A stretch of 25,253 nucleotides of DNA from an uncultured Clostridia bacterium (GTDB lineage: Bacteria > Bacillota > Clostridia > TANB77 > CAG-508): positions 1 through 25,253 of the forward strand of contig CAKOWW010000018.1 of the NCBI GenBank assembly GCA_934129785.1, written 5' to 3'. The notes under the pieces are model-generated. The model was not told where the DNA came from. It made no database searches and was given only the letters and a program-made list of their open reading frames with translations. Positions 7,168 to 14,383 of the stretch are shown here, piece after piece. Both the position numbers and the translations under genes were made by a program. Within the stretch, counting starts at the first letter, position 1. Every line of letters starts with the position of its first letter.

Positions 7168-7209
7168 AAAATAAATTATTTTTAAAAAGTGAATTTTTGT
7201 CTAATTCAG

Positions 7210-7237
7210 TTGCAATTTAATAAAAATATGATATAAT
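7210..7237 (+). promoter_or_regulatory. Promoter of a short RNA
   Basis: TTGCAA and a perfect TATAAT (7232-7237) are separated by 16 bases; predicted start about 7244. Confidence 0.55.
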
Positions 7238-7243
7238 TCTATT

Positions 7244-7358
7244 AACTTGATTGATATTTGTATCAATCGTCAAGAGAGCCAAAAGTTGTAAATAACTACT
7301 TCGTTGGCACCATTAGAACCTCAAGTAGTTCGTAAGATATGCTTGAGGTTTTAATTTA
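7244..7358 (+). ncRNA. Putative small RNA of about 115 nt ending in the duplicated tRNA terminator
   Basis: Three hairpins follow the promoter. The first, 7246-7274, has GATTGATA/TATCAATC over a TTTG loop with CTTGA/TCAAG able to extend it. The second, 7278-7308, is closed by GCCAA/TTGGC and directly followed by ACCA, imitating a shortened tRNA acceptor end. The third is the terminator shared with the tRNA-Leu remnant (AACCTCAAG/CTTGAGGTT). No open frame. It may be a tRNA-derived remnant or a small RNA that took over the terminator. Confidence 0.45.
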
Positions 7359-7360
7359 TA
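7307..7360 (+). repeat. 54-bp direct repeat, copy 2 (island right boundary)
   Basis: Matches 1028-1081 at 52 of 54 positions without gaps, starting at GCACCA and including the terminator. The copies are 6,279 bases apart and bracket the Fic-to-RNA region, as att sites of an integrated element would. Confidence 0.85.
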
Positions 7361-7404
7361 TTATAGGGAAGTCCATTATAGGGCTATATTTAATGATAGG
7401 TTAA

Positions 7405-7653
7405 AAAATATATAAAATAAAAAAAGATTTTCCTGACGTTAAAGGTTTTTCTTCAAGTAATTTATGGAGAATGAGAAATTTTTATGTAACATATAATAAT
7501 ATGGAAAATCTCGCACCACTAGAGCGAGAAATAAGTTGGAACAAAAATGTGGCTATAATGAAGAAATGTAAAGACCAACTTGAAGAGAATTTTATATTCA
7601 AAAAATTATTTGACAAAACTATAAAAAGAATATATAATAAAAATAGAAAATGA
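7405..7653 (+). pseudogene. Truncated DUF1016 (YhcG-type) N-terminal domain
   Basis: The frame reads DFPDVKGFSSSNLWRMRNFY followed by ISWNKNVAIMKKCKDQLEENF, closely matching the conserved start of DUF1016 proteins, whose C-terminal domain is a PDDEXK nuclease often linked to restriction systems. A stop at 7402-7404 cuts it off upstream, and after about 80 residues it ends at a TGA at 7651-7653, so the nuclease domain is absent. The apparent ATG at 7471 is internal to the domain. The unrelated last residues and a consensus promoter within the final 45 bases suggest the fragment was trimmed when the neighbouring module arrived. Confidence 0.8.
7610..7638 (+). promoter_or_regulatory. Consensus promoter of the putative antitoxin RNA
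   Basis: TTGACA (7610-7615) and TATAAT (7633-7638) are separated by 17 bases, inside the tail of the DUF1016 fragment. The only thing before the next terminator is the short RNA described next. Confidence 0.75.
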
Positions 7654-7730
7654 AAGCCACAAATGTGGTTGCCACTAATATGTAAAAAAACACATTGAAA
7701 CCGGCAAAGTTTACAGATGTGTTTTTTTAT
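7645..7730 (+). ncRNA. Putative type I antitoxin RNA, convergent with the small toxin mRNA
   Basis: About 85 nt from the consensus promoter to the bidirectional terminator. It holds a CCACA-AA-TGTGG hairpin (7656-7667) overlapping GTGG-TTG-CCAC. The toxin mRNA leader on the other strand carries a matching GTGG-TTCG-CCAC hairpin (around 7893-7904). Both stems are self-complementary, so the RNAs could pair there as well as through the shared terminator, as in convergent type I modules of the par/fst and txpA/ratA kind. Assignment rests on layout, not sequence identity to a known antitoxin. Confidence 0.5.
7684..7728. terminator. Bidirectional terminator shared by toxin mRNA and antitoxin RNA
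   Basis: AAAAAAACACAT (7684-7695) pairs over 12 bp with ATGTGTTTTTTT (7717-7728). The A and T tracts make it work on both strands. Confidence 0.85.
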
Positions 7731-7740
7731 TGTCTATTTT

Positions 7741-7851
7741 TTATTTGCTTAAAAATACTGTAAATATAATTAAGGCAAATACTATAATAGTTTCAAAAAC
7801 TAATGCGAATAAAAGTAAACATATTATTTCTAATAAAATAGCTTCTATCAT
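7741..7851 (-). CDS. Small hydrophobic peptide, putative type I toxin
   Basis: Encodes 36 residues: a short MIEAILLE start, one long hydrophobic stretch spanning most of the peptide, and a FLSK end with a single lysine. It would form one membrane helix. AGGAGG (7859-7864) lies 7 bases before the ATG, a strong ribosome binding site for so small a frame. The leader folds into a stable GTGG-TTCG-CCAC hairpin, and a longer element with CAGAT/ATCTG pairing may mask the ribosome binding site. TTGTTT-N17-TATATT further upstream on the minus strand is a plausible promoter. Size, hydrophobicity, structured leader and the convergent RNA fit type I toxins that depolarise the membrane, but a regulatory or transport-linked small membrane peptide is possible. 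Confidence 0.6.
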   Translation of the reverse strand: MIEAILLEIICLLLFALVFETIIVFALIIFTVFLSK

Positions 7852-7989
7852 AGCACCACCTCCTCACTCACAGATAAACCGTGGATTAAAAGTGGCGAAC
7901 CACATCTGTTATTTTTCATTTTCTATGAATAATAATATATAATATATTTAACGAAAAAACAAGCGAACAACAAAATCTTTTGTAAAAAG

Positions 7990-8018
7990 TTGACTAAAAA
8001 AAAGAAAGAACGTATAAT
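7990..8018 (+). promoter_or_regulatory. Promoter of the nucleoside kinase gene
   Basis: TTGACT (7990-7995) and TATAAT (8013-8018) are separated by 17 bases, 60 bases before the start codon. Confidence 0.8.
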
Positions 8019-8078
8019 AGTTATGTTAAAAACGCAAACACATGAATAAAAAAATAAAACATACAAGGAGGAAAAAAC

Positions 8079-9719
8079 ATGAAAATACAATATAAAGACA
8101 AAATACTAGAAACAAAAGAAAAAACAAAAATAAGCAAATTATTAAAAAAAGAAATAGAAGAAAGCGAATACATGATAGTAGGAGCAAATTATAACAATGA
8201 ATATGTAGATTTAAACAAAGAAATAGAAGAAGATGGAAAAATAGAATTAATAGACATATCTTCAAAAGAAGGAATGAGAATATATAAAAGAACACTAATA
8301 TATATATTTGCGAAAGCACTTAAAAAAATGTATCCAGACAACAAAGCAACTGTAAACTATCAACTTGCAAACGCTACATACTGTGGTATTGGAAAAATTG
8401 AAGTAACAGAAGAATTAGTGCAAAAGCTAAATGAAGAAATGAGAAAAATAGTAAAAAGTGATTTACCAATAGAAAAGAAAATAATGTCAAGAGCAGAAGC
8501 AGAAAAATTTTATGAAGAAACAAAAACAGCAAGAGGAAAATTACAATATGATTTAAAATCAAATCAAAAAATAGAAATGTACTATTGTGAAGACTATTTT
8601 AACTATTGCTATGGAATACTTGCAAATCATACAGGAGCAATAAAAATATTTGAAGTTATAAAATATGACAAAGGATTACTATTAAGATATCCAAGTAAAG
8701 AAAAACCAACTCAATTACCTAAGCTAATGCAAAGCAGAAAAATAAGATGGGCATTAGATGAATATAATGATATTCATAAAATATTAAATATAAATACAGT
8801 CTATAAGCTAAATACAGCAACAGCAGAAAAAAGAATAAAAGATGTAATCATGTTAGATGAAGCATTACATGAAAAGAAAATAGCCAATATAGCTGATAGA
8901 ATAGCAAGAAATAGAAAAGTAAAAATGGTTTTAATAGCAGGACCATCATCATCTGGAAAGACAACATTTGCTCAAAGATTAGGAATTCAATTAAGATTAA
9001 ATAAATTAAAGCCAGTAACAATATCAGTAGACAATTATTTTGTTGAAAGAAAAGATACACCTAAAAACGAAAATGGAGAATATAATTTTGAATGTATAGA
9101 AGCAATCGACTTAAAACTATTTAATGAACATTTAACTAAATTACTAAATGGTGAAGAAGTAGAAATGCCACAATTTGATTTCCATGAAGGAACAAAAAAA
9201 TATAATGGTACAAAATTAAAATTGAAAGATGATGAAATACTTGTAATAGAAGGGATTCATTGCTTAAATGACAGATTAACAAGTAGTATACCACAAGACG
9301 AAAAATTTAAAATTTATATAAGTGCTTTAACAGTACTAAATATGGATAGATATACAAAAGTATCTTCAACAGATACAAGATTAATAAGGAGAATAGTAAG
9401 AGATTATCAATTTAGAGGATATTCAGCAAAACATACATTAAATACATGGCATTTAGTAACAAAAGGAGAGGTTGAAAATATATTCCCATTCCAAGAAGAT
9501 GCTAATGCAATATTTAATACATCACTAATATATGAATTAGGAGTTTTAAAAGGAATTGCAAAACCAATTTTACAAGAAATTACACATGATGAACCAGAAT
9601 ATGCAGAAGCACAAAGATTACTTGCAATGTTAAAATACATAAGAACAATACCAGATAAATTAGTACCAACAAACTCATTATTAAAAGAATTTGTTGGTGG
9701 TGGAGATTTTAAATATTAA
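8079..9719 (+). CDS. Nucleoside (uridine-type) kinase with N-terminal TGS/ThrRS-like region
   Basis: Encodes 546 residues from an ATG 7 bases after AAGGAGG. The first 60 residues look like a TGS-type beta-grasp domain, and residues 60-270 resemble the second additional domain of threonyl-tRNA synthetase, a known fusion in Firmicutes. The C-terminal half is a P-loop kinase: Walker A GPSSSGKT at 288-295, then SVDNYFVERKDTP, the substrate-side acidic motif found in uridine kinases, and LVIEGIHCLND as the Walker B-like strand. It should phosphorylate uridine or a related nucleoside with ATP or GTP; the exact substrate of this fused subfamily is not settled. It is the first gene of the core region and has its own promoter. 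Length agrees with relatives of about 550 residues. Confidence 0.88.
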   Translation: MKIQYKDKILETKEKTKISKLLKKEIEESEYMIVGANYNNEYVDLNKEIEEDGKIELIDISSKEGMRIYKRTLIYIFAKALKKMYPDNKATVNYQLANATYCGIGKIEVTEELVQKLNEEMRKIVKSDLPIEKKIMSRAEAEKFYEETKTARGKLQYDLKSNQKIEMYYCEDYFNYCYGILANHTGAIKIFEVIKYDKGLLLRYPSKEKPTQLPKLMQSRKIRWALDEYNDIHKILNINTVYKLNTATAEKRIKDVIMLDEALHEKKIANIADRIARNRKVKMVLIAGPSSSGKTTFAQRLGIQLRLNKLKPVTISVDNYFVERKDTPKNENGEYNFECIEAIDLKLFNEHLTKLLNGEEVEMPQFDFHEGTKKYNGTKLKLKDDEILVIEGIHCLNDRLTSSIPQDEKFKIYISALTVLNMDRYTKVSSTDTRLIRRIVRDYQFRGYSAKHTLNTWHLVTKGEVENIFPFQEDANAIFNTSLIYELGVLKGIAKPILQEITHDEPEYAEAQRLLAMLKYIRTIPDKLVPTNSLLKEFVGGGDFKY

Positions 9720-9782
9720 TAAAAAAGGCTTAGATTTAACTTTTTTGATCAGCTTTATGTCTTAAGAGAGGAATGAAGAAAA

Positions 9783-10097
9783 ATGGAGGTAAGAAATTTT
9801 ACTAAAATAGATGAAGAATTTATATGTGAACATTGCGGAAAAAAAGTAAAGAAGCTAGGATATTCATGTAGAAATCATTGCCCATATTGTTTACATTCAA
9901 AACATGTTGACAAAAATCCAGGTGACAGAGCAGAAACCTGTCATGGAGATTTAGAACCTGTAAGTCTAGAGATAGATGGTAAAAAAGGATATGTAATTGT
10001 ATTTAAATGTAAAAAGTGTGGAGCAATACGAAAAAATAAGACTGCAAAAGATGATAATATGGATTTAATTATAGACTTAAGTAGTAAGCAAATCTAG
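9783..10097 (+). CDS. RNHCP domain protein
   Basis: Encodes 104 residues. It contains CRNHCPYCLHSKHVDKNPGD, the signature that gives the RNHCP domain its name, plus two CxxC pairs (CEHC at 15-18 and CKKC near residue 78) fit to bind zinc. Relatives are short and of unknown function; a nucleic-acid role is often supposed because of the zinc ribbons. GAGAGGA lies 10 bases before the ATG; a tiny out-of-frame ATG between them at 9774 is probably not used. It ends 23 bases before a bidirectional terminator. Confidence 0.88.
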   Translation: MEVRNFTKIDEEFICEHCGKKVKKLGYSCRNHCPYCLHSKHVDKNPGDRAETCHGDLEPVSLEIDGKKGYVIVFKCKKCGAIRKNKTAKDDNMDLIIDLSSKQI

Positions 10098-10119
10098 CAA
10101 AATCAAGGTTTTTAAAATA

Positions 10120-10160
10120 AAAAATAGACTCACAATTGTAATAGTTGTGAGCCTATTTTT
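10120..10160. terminator. Bidirectional terminator between the RNHCP and U32 genes
   Basis: AAAAATAGACTCACAA pairs with TTGTGAGCCTATTTTT (one mismatch). A and T tracts on both sides serve the two convergent genes; the hairpin directly abuts the U32 stop codon. Confidence 0.85.
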
Positions 10161-12627
10161 TTATATAATTCTATTTAAATTACCGTTTGTAAATTCTTTA
10201 CCTTCAAATCTATTACCTGATTTTACAGTGTTTATAATGTTATTTATTTCATTTAAAGATTCATCTAAAATATCAATTCTTGTAGAATCAACATTAAATT
10301 CATTAGGAGAAATAGAAGTTGTTTTGCTATTATAAATTGTAGTTACAGTTTGAATGTTGTCTGGTAAAATTCTAAAATTCATATTAAGTCTGTCGTTTAA
10401 ATAATATGTTTTTGAGTTTGTACATTCTAGCTTACAATTTGGATAGCATTTATTAGAATTTCCAAGTAGGCAATAGTTCATATTAAGTACAGGGGCTTTT
10501 CCATAAACAATCAATTCTTTTTGTAAGTAATTATAATTACATAAACTTTCTAAAGTTTGTTTATCAGATTCATAGGAAAGAGTAAATGCGCTAATTCCTA
10601 GTTTTTTTAATTCTAAAACACTTTCAGAATTAAAAATATTAAAAGTATAGTTTGCTGTTAATTTAAAATGTTTATCTAAGTCAGTAAATAAGCTATTTAG
10701 AAGCTTTATATTACCAATATTAGAAACAACAAATCCTTTTATTTCATATTTTTTTACTGCACTTTTTGCATTTGTGTAAAATAAATTTCTGTAATTTTCT
10801 TTTAAAATAGTAGGTAAGTAAATTGAAAGCTCACCTTTTTTGCTTAGCGTTTGTAATATTTGATCATATTTTTTATTTACAAAATATTTTAATGGAATAT
10901 AGATATTATCCACATTTTGTAAAGAAGAGTAGTCAATATCTTCATGTAAAATGTTTAATAAAATTGATATTTTTTTATTAGAAGCTTTTTTTATATCAAT
11001 TTTATTATTTGCAAATTCTCTCATGCTATCTAAAATGTTTTCTTTTTCATTTTCTTTAGTACAATTATCTGGCAATTTTCTATTTATTTGTGAAATTGCA
11101 TAATTTTCTACTAATAAAAGTGCTTTTCTTCGTAGTTCATTTAAAAGACTTAGTTTTGGTATAAATAAATTTTTGTCTAAATCGATATCTATTGTTTTAA
11201 ATTCATATGGAGTAGAAGAGGTTTTAGATAGTTGCTTGATAAGTGTTTCTTTATCTAATGGCCTATTTTTTGCGATTTCTGGAATTGTATCATCTAATCT
11301 ATAAGTTATACTCATATTTTTATAAACTTCTAAATTTTTATTATATGGCTTTATTGTTATTTCAATAGGTAGATCTTTTTTGACTTTAACATATGCTTTT
11401 AAAGGAATTTTCCTATTTTCTTTTTTATAACTTTCTGTAGCAGATAATAAAAGTTGTTTAGAAGACATTTTATAAATTTTATCTCCAGGTTTTATATTTC
11501 CTTTCATTCTACCAATATTAACAGTTTCACCAATTTGAGTTTCTCTAATATTTTTTCCACTGGACATCAATTCAGAAATAGTATAAGTTCCTTGTTCATT
11601 TTCTAAAGAAATAGTATCTCCAATATTTATTTTTTTGTTTAATTTTAATGTGATAATACCTTTGTTTTTATTATATTTTTGAACAATTCCCAAGTAAAGT
11701 CCCATATTATTTGGTTTTTCCTTGCAAATCAGTTTTTGGTTATAAGAATTGTCTAAATGACCACATGAAAATCCACCACGATTAAATACTTGCATTAATT
11801 CTTCTTTATCTTTTGAAGAAACTTTATAGGTTTCAGAAGAATAGGCAAGGTCAATATATTTTCTATAAATTCGTGTAACTGTTGCAACATAAGCAGGAGA
11901 CTTCATTCTTCCTTCGATTTTTAAACAGGTAACACCAGCCTTGATGAAAAATGGAATATAATCTAAGCCACATAAGTCTCTGGTACTTAGTAGATATCCT
12001 GAATCTATTTTTTTATCATTTTCTAAAAGTTCGTATGGGAGTCTACAAGGTTGAGCACATTTGCCACGATTACCAGAACGACCACCAATCATACTTGAAA
12101 ATAAGCATTGGCCAGAATATGAAATGCATAAAGCACCATGTACAAAACATTCTGTTTCAATATTAGAATTATTACAAATATATTCAATTTCAGAGGTTGA
12201 CAATTCTCTTGCAAGAACAACTCTTTTAAATCCTAATTCCTGTAAGGTTAAAGCACCATTTAAACTGTGAATAGTCATTTGAGTACTTCCGATGAATTGG
12301 CAAGTCGGGAAGTAGTTCAATTAGTTTTGTTGCTAATCCAATGTCTTGGACAATTATTGCATCAATTCCAAACTCATAAGCTTTTTTTGCTAATTCTAAA
12401 GCATCTTCAAATTCATCATCTTTTATTAAAGTGTTAAGAGTTAAATTTGTTTTTACTCCACGAATTTTTGCGTATTCAATTGCATCTTTTAAATTATCTA
12501 AATCAAAGTTACTTGCAAAAGCTCGGGCGCTAAATAAATTTGCGCCAAAATAAACGCTGTTTGCACCATTTTGCACTGCAGCTTTTAAACATTCGAAATC
12601 TCCAACTGGAGCAAGTAAATCTATCAT
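10161..12627 (-). CDS. U32 family peptidase/RNA-hydroxylase with DUF3656 region, read through a +1 shift at CGG
   Basis: With one +1 shift at 12291 the product is 821 residues, a normal length for U32-DUF3656 proteins. It starts at 12627 (MIDLLAPVGDFE), with AGGTGA 5 bases upstream; an in-frame GTG 3 codons earlier overlaps that site. Residues 1-112 form the start of the U32 barrel; after the shift it continues GSTQMTIHSLNGALTLQELG without loss. HGALCISYSGQC and SGNRGKCAQPCR supply the conserved cysteines (167, 174, 190, 194). The DUF3656-containing relative RlhA of E. coli is needed for 5-hydroxycytidine at 23S rRNA C2501, so an RNA hydroxylation role is plausible. The C-terminal YYLNDRLNMNFRILPD block is also typical. 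Without the shift, translation stops at 12226 after 134 residues. Confidence 0.85.
12288..12291 (-). other. +1 frame change at in-frame CGG (CGGA) in the U32 gene
   Basis: On the minus strand codon 113 is CAT-CGG-A-AGT. In frame it gives His-Arg-Lys and a stop 22 codons on; skipping the C gives His-Gly-Ser-Thr-Gln-Met, matching the U32 consensus block H(A/G)STQM. It is the only in-frame CGG in the gene. Confidence 0.85.
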
Positions 12628-12768
12628 TTTTATCACCTATTTTAATATTTTTATAGTTTTCTTATGTGTATTTTTTTCTAGAAATTTGTCAGTCACATTA
12701 TAGCATTTTACATGATAAAAGTAAATAAAAACGTTAATTATTTTATCTTAGAAATCTCCCTAAATTTC

Positions 12769-12798
12769 TTGACAAAAAATGATGAAAAATGATATTAT
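12769..12798 (+). promoter_or_regulatory. Promoter of the cadherin-like domain protein gene
   Basis: TTGACA (12769-12774) and TATTAT (12793-12798) are separated by 18 bases; the start codon follows 38 bases later. It is divergent from the U32 gene. Confidence 0.6.
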
Positions 12799-12836
12799 CT
12801 GAGTATCGAAAAAAGAGATTGAAGGGAGAAAAACCA

Positions 12837-14021
12837 ATGAAAAATAAAATAAAAAATATTATAGGAATAACAATAATATTATCAACAATAATATTTTGTA
12901 GCAGTACATATGCAACAAACACAACAAATAGTAGTAACACATCAACAAACAGCAAAACAAATTCAAGCAGTAATAGCACATCAAACAAAACAAATAAGAC
13001 AAATACAAGTAGTAACACAACAAGTGGTACATCAACAAAATCAAGTGATGCCACATTAAGTGATTTAGGAATAAAACCAAATGATTTTACAGGTTTTAAA
13101 TCAGGAACAACAAGTTACAAAACAACAGTGCCAGAAGATGTAGCAGAAGTTGAAGTATATGCAAAAACAACAAGCTCAAAAGCAACAGTAACAGGAACAG
13201 GAAAAAAGAAGTTAGAAAAGGGAACAAATACAGCAGAAGTAACAGTAACAGCAGAAAATGGAACTAAAAAAACATATACAATAGAAATAACAAGAGAAGG
13301 AAAAAGTGAAGAAACAACTGCAACAACACAAACAGAAGAAACAACAACAGATGCAAATGAAAACATAGGTGATGGACTTTCAAGTCTAAAAATAGAAGAC
13401 CTAAAAATAGAACCAGACTTTAAAACAAATGTATATGAATATAGAGTTAAATATATAGGAGAAAAAGAAAAATTAGACATTGAAGCAAAAACAACAAACA
13501 GTAATTACAAAGTTGAAATAACAGGAAACAATGAACTAAAAGAGGGAGAAAATATTATAACAATTTTAGTTTCAGATGCCAATTCAAACAATATAGCAAC
13601 ATATCAAGTAATAGTAAACAAAAGTCTAGTAGATGAAGAAACATTAGCAAAAGAACAAGAGCAAAAACAAAAAGAGGAACAAAAAAAGAAAATGATGGTT
13701 GCAGGAGGAATTGGAGCAGGCTTACTTGTTTTTATAATTGCAATAGTTGCAATAGTTAAACATAGACAAAACAAGGCATGGGCTGAAGAATATTCAGTTC
13801 CATACTCAGGCATAAATGATGATGAAGATGAATTTTTACAAGAAAATGAAGAAATACAAAATACAGTAGATAATAATCCAGAAAATGACTTTAGTGAAGA
13901 GCCACTAACAAAAGAAAAAGCAAGAGAAACATTTTTAAATAATTATAATAATTCATATGATGAAATAGATGATTATGGAGAAAGACCTAGAAGAAGACAT
14001 AAAGGAAAAAGATTTAAATAA
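12837..14021 (+). CDS. Membrane-anchored protein with two cadherin-like beta-sandwich domains
   Basis: Encodes 394 residues; the start is set by GAAGGGAG 8 bases before the ATG at 12837. Residues 1-26 form a signal peptide ending STYA. A Ser/Thr/Asn-rich linker follows to about residue 60. Two cadherin-like (PF12733-type) domains come next: roughly 65-155 (LSDLGIKPNDFTGFKSGTTSY...YTIEITREG) and 180-265 (LSSLKIEDLKIEPDF...YQVIVNKS). A charged KEQEQKQKEEQKKK segment leads to one membrane helix (GGIGAGLLVFIIAIVAIVKH, about 285-308) and an acidic cytoplasmic tail ending in RRRHKGKRFK. Such domains occur in cell-surface proteins of Clostridia, often in adhesion or glycan contexts; its partner is unknown. 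It ends just before a bidirectional terminator. Confidence 0.85.
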   Translation: MKNKIKNIIGITIILSTIIFCSSTYATNTTNSSNTSTNSKTNSSSNSTSNKTNKTNTSSNTTSGTSTKSSDATLSDLGIKPNDFTGFKSGTTSYKTTVPEDVAEVEVYAKTTSSKATVTGTGKKKLEKGTNTAEVTVTAENGTKKTYTIEITREGKSEETTATTQTEETTTDANENIGDGLSSLKIEDLKIEPDFKTNVYEYRVKYIGEKEKLDIEAKTTNSNYKVEITGNNELKEGENIITILVSDANSNNIATYQVIVNKSLVDEETLAKEQEQKQKEEQKKKMMVAGGIGAGLLVFIIAIVAIVKHRQNKAWAEEYSVPYSGINDDEDEFLQENEEIQNTVDNNPENDFSEEPLTKEKARETFLNNYNNSYDEIDDYGERPRRRHKGKRFK

Positions 14022-14025
14022 AATT

Positions 14026-14056
14026 AAAAGAAGTTCCAATGCAGGAACTTCTTTTT
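14026..14056. terminator. Bidirectional terminator
   Basis: AAAAGAAGTTCC (14026-14037) pairs with GGAACTTCTTTTT (14044-14056) over a 6-base loop. It lies between the convergent genes ending at 14021 and 14066. Confidence 0.9.
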
Positions 14057-14065
14057 GTTAAAGGA

Positions 14066-14182
14066 TTAGCAACAGCCACCTCTATTACCTCCGCAACAGC
14101 AGCAGATTAATAATATAAGGATTATAATCCAGCAACAATCGTCACCAAAACCGAATCCACCGCAACCTCTGTTTTCTGGCAT
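14066..14182 (-). CDS. Tiny Cys/Gly-rich membrane peptide
   Basis: Encodes 38 residues: MPENRGCGGFGFGDDCCWII, a short hydrophobic helix (WIIILILLI), then CCCCGGNRGGCC. AAAGGGGG lies 8 bases before the ATG. Nine cysteines in 38 residues around one membrane helix recall the short peptides annotated as chorion class high-cysteine HCB protein 13 in Clostridia and, in layout, the small Gly-rich YjcZ-type spore peptides. Function unknown; a spore or envelope role is a guess. It is convergent with the gene ending at 14021 and shares its terminator, and its upstream region holds a 14-bp palindrome. Confidence 0.75.
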   Translation of the reverse strand: MPENRGCGGFGFGDDCCWIIILILLICCCCGGNRGGCC

Positions 14183-14236
14183 ACTCTAGACCCCCTTTCG
14201 ATTTTAAGAACTATGTTTTCTCTTTGTTTTCCTTTG

Positions 14237-14250
14237 TATGATATATCATA
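14237..14250. promoter_or_regulatory. 14-bp palindrome upstream of two divergent genes
   Basis: TATGATATATCATA is a perfect palindrome 55 bases upstream of the Cys-rich peptide start. It could be an operator; in AT-rich DNA chance is possible. The surrounding gap 14183-14383 otherwise holds the polC promoter. Confidence 0.3.
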
Positions 14251-14302
14251 TGAGAACTAAAAAAATGTGTTACAAACAAAAATAAAAAAATTAAATAATT
14301 AC

Positions 14303-14331
14303 TTTAAACAAGAGAAAAAATATGATACAAT
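14303..14331 (+). promoter_or_regulatory. polC: Putative polC promoter
   Basis: TTTAAA and TACAAT are separated by 17 bases, 52 bases before the TTG start. Both hexamers deviate from consensus by one or two bases. Confidence 0.5.
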
Positions 14332-14383
14332 CGGAAAGAACAAAAAAGCAAAGACACTATCCTATGGAAGGGAATGAGAAAAA

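Larger units (their letters stand above)
6715..7168 (+). ncRNA. Structured non-coding RNA of about 450 nt with two homologous domains
   Basis: The unit runs from a consensus promoter to an intrinsic terminator and holds no open frame of note. In order: hairpin TTTAAGTC/GACTTAAA (6717-6740); a small GGTA/TACC hairpin near 6744; two mutually exclusive hairpins (6755-6814); homologous domains at 6822-6903 and 6951-7031; a long-range stem GCTAAATC/GATTTAGC close to 7073-7122; and the terminator. Blocks shared by both domains in the same order are TTATGACCGTT, TAAAGTA, CTAGTTG, GCATAAGTCC and GAGACTGATTAA; in both, AGTC of the fourth block can pair with GACT of the fifth. I cannot assign it to a known RNA family. 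Large ornate RNAs of mobile elements (ROOL or GOLLD type) are worth testing. Confidence 0.6.

Noticed and set aside
7730..7942. Plus-strand 70-residue open frame over the toxin region
   Set aside because: It lies opposite the small hydrophobic peptide, has no ribosome binding site and starts within the terminator tail.
13115..13480. Minus-strand 121-residue open frame inside the cadherin-like gene
   Set aside because: Its composition (Ser/Val/Phe) mirrors the Thr/Lys/Glu-rich sense gene; similar shadows occur opposite polC, lepA and the 8079 gene.
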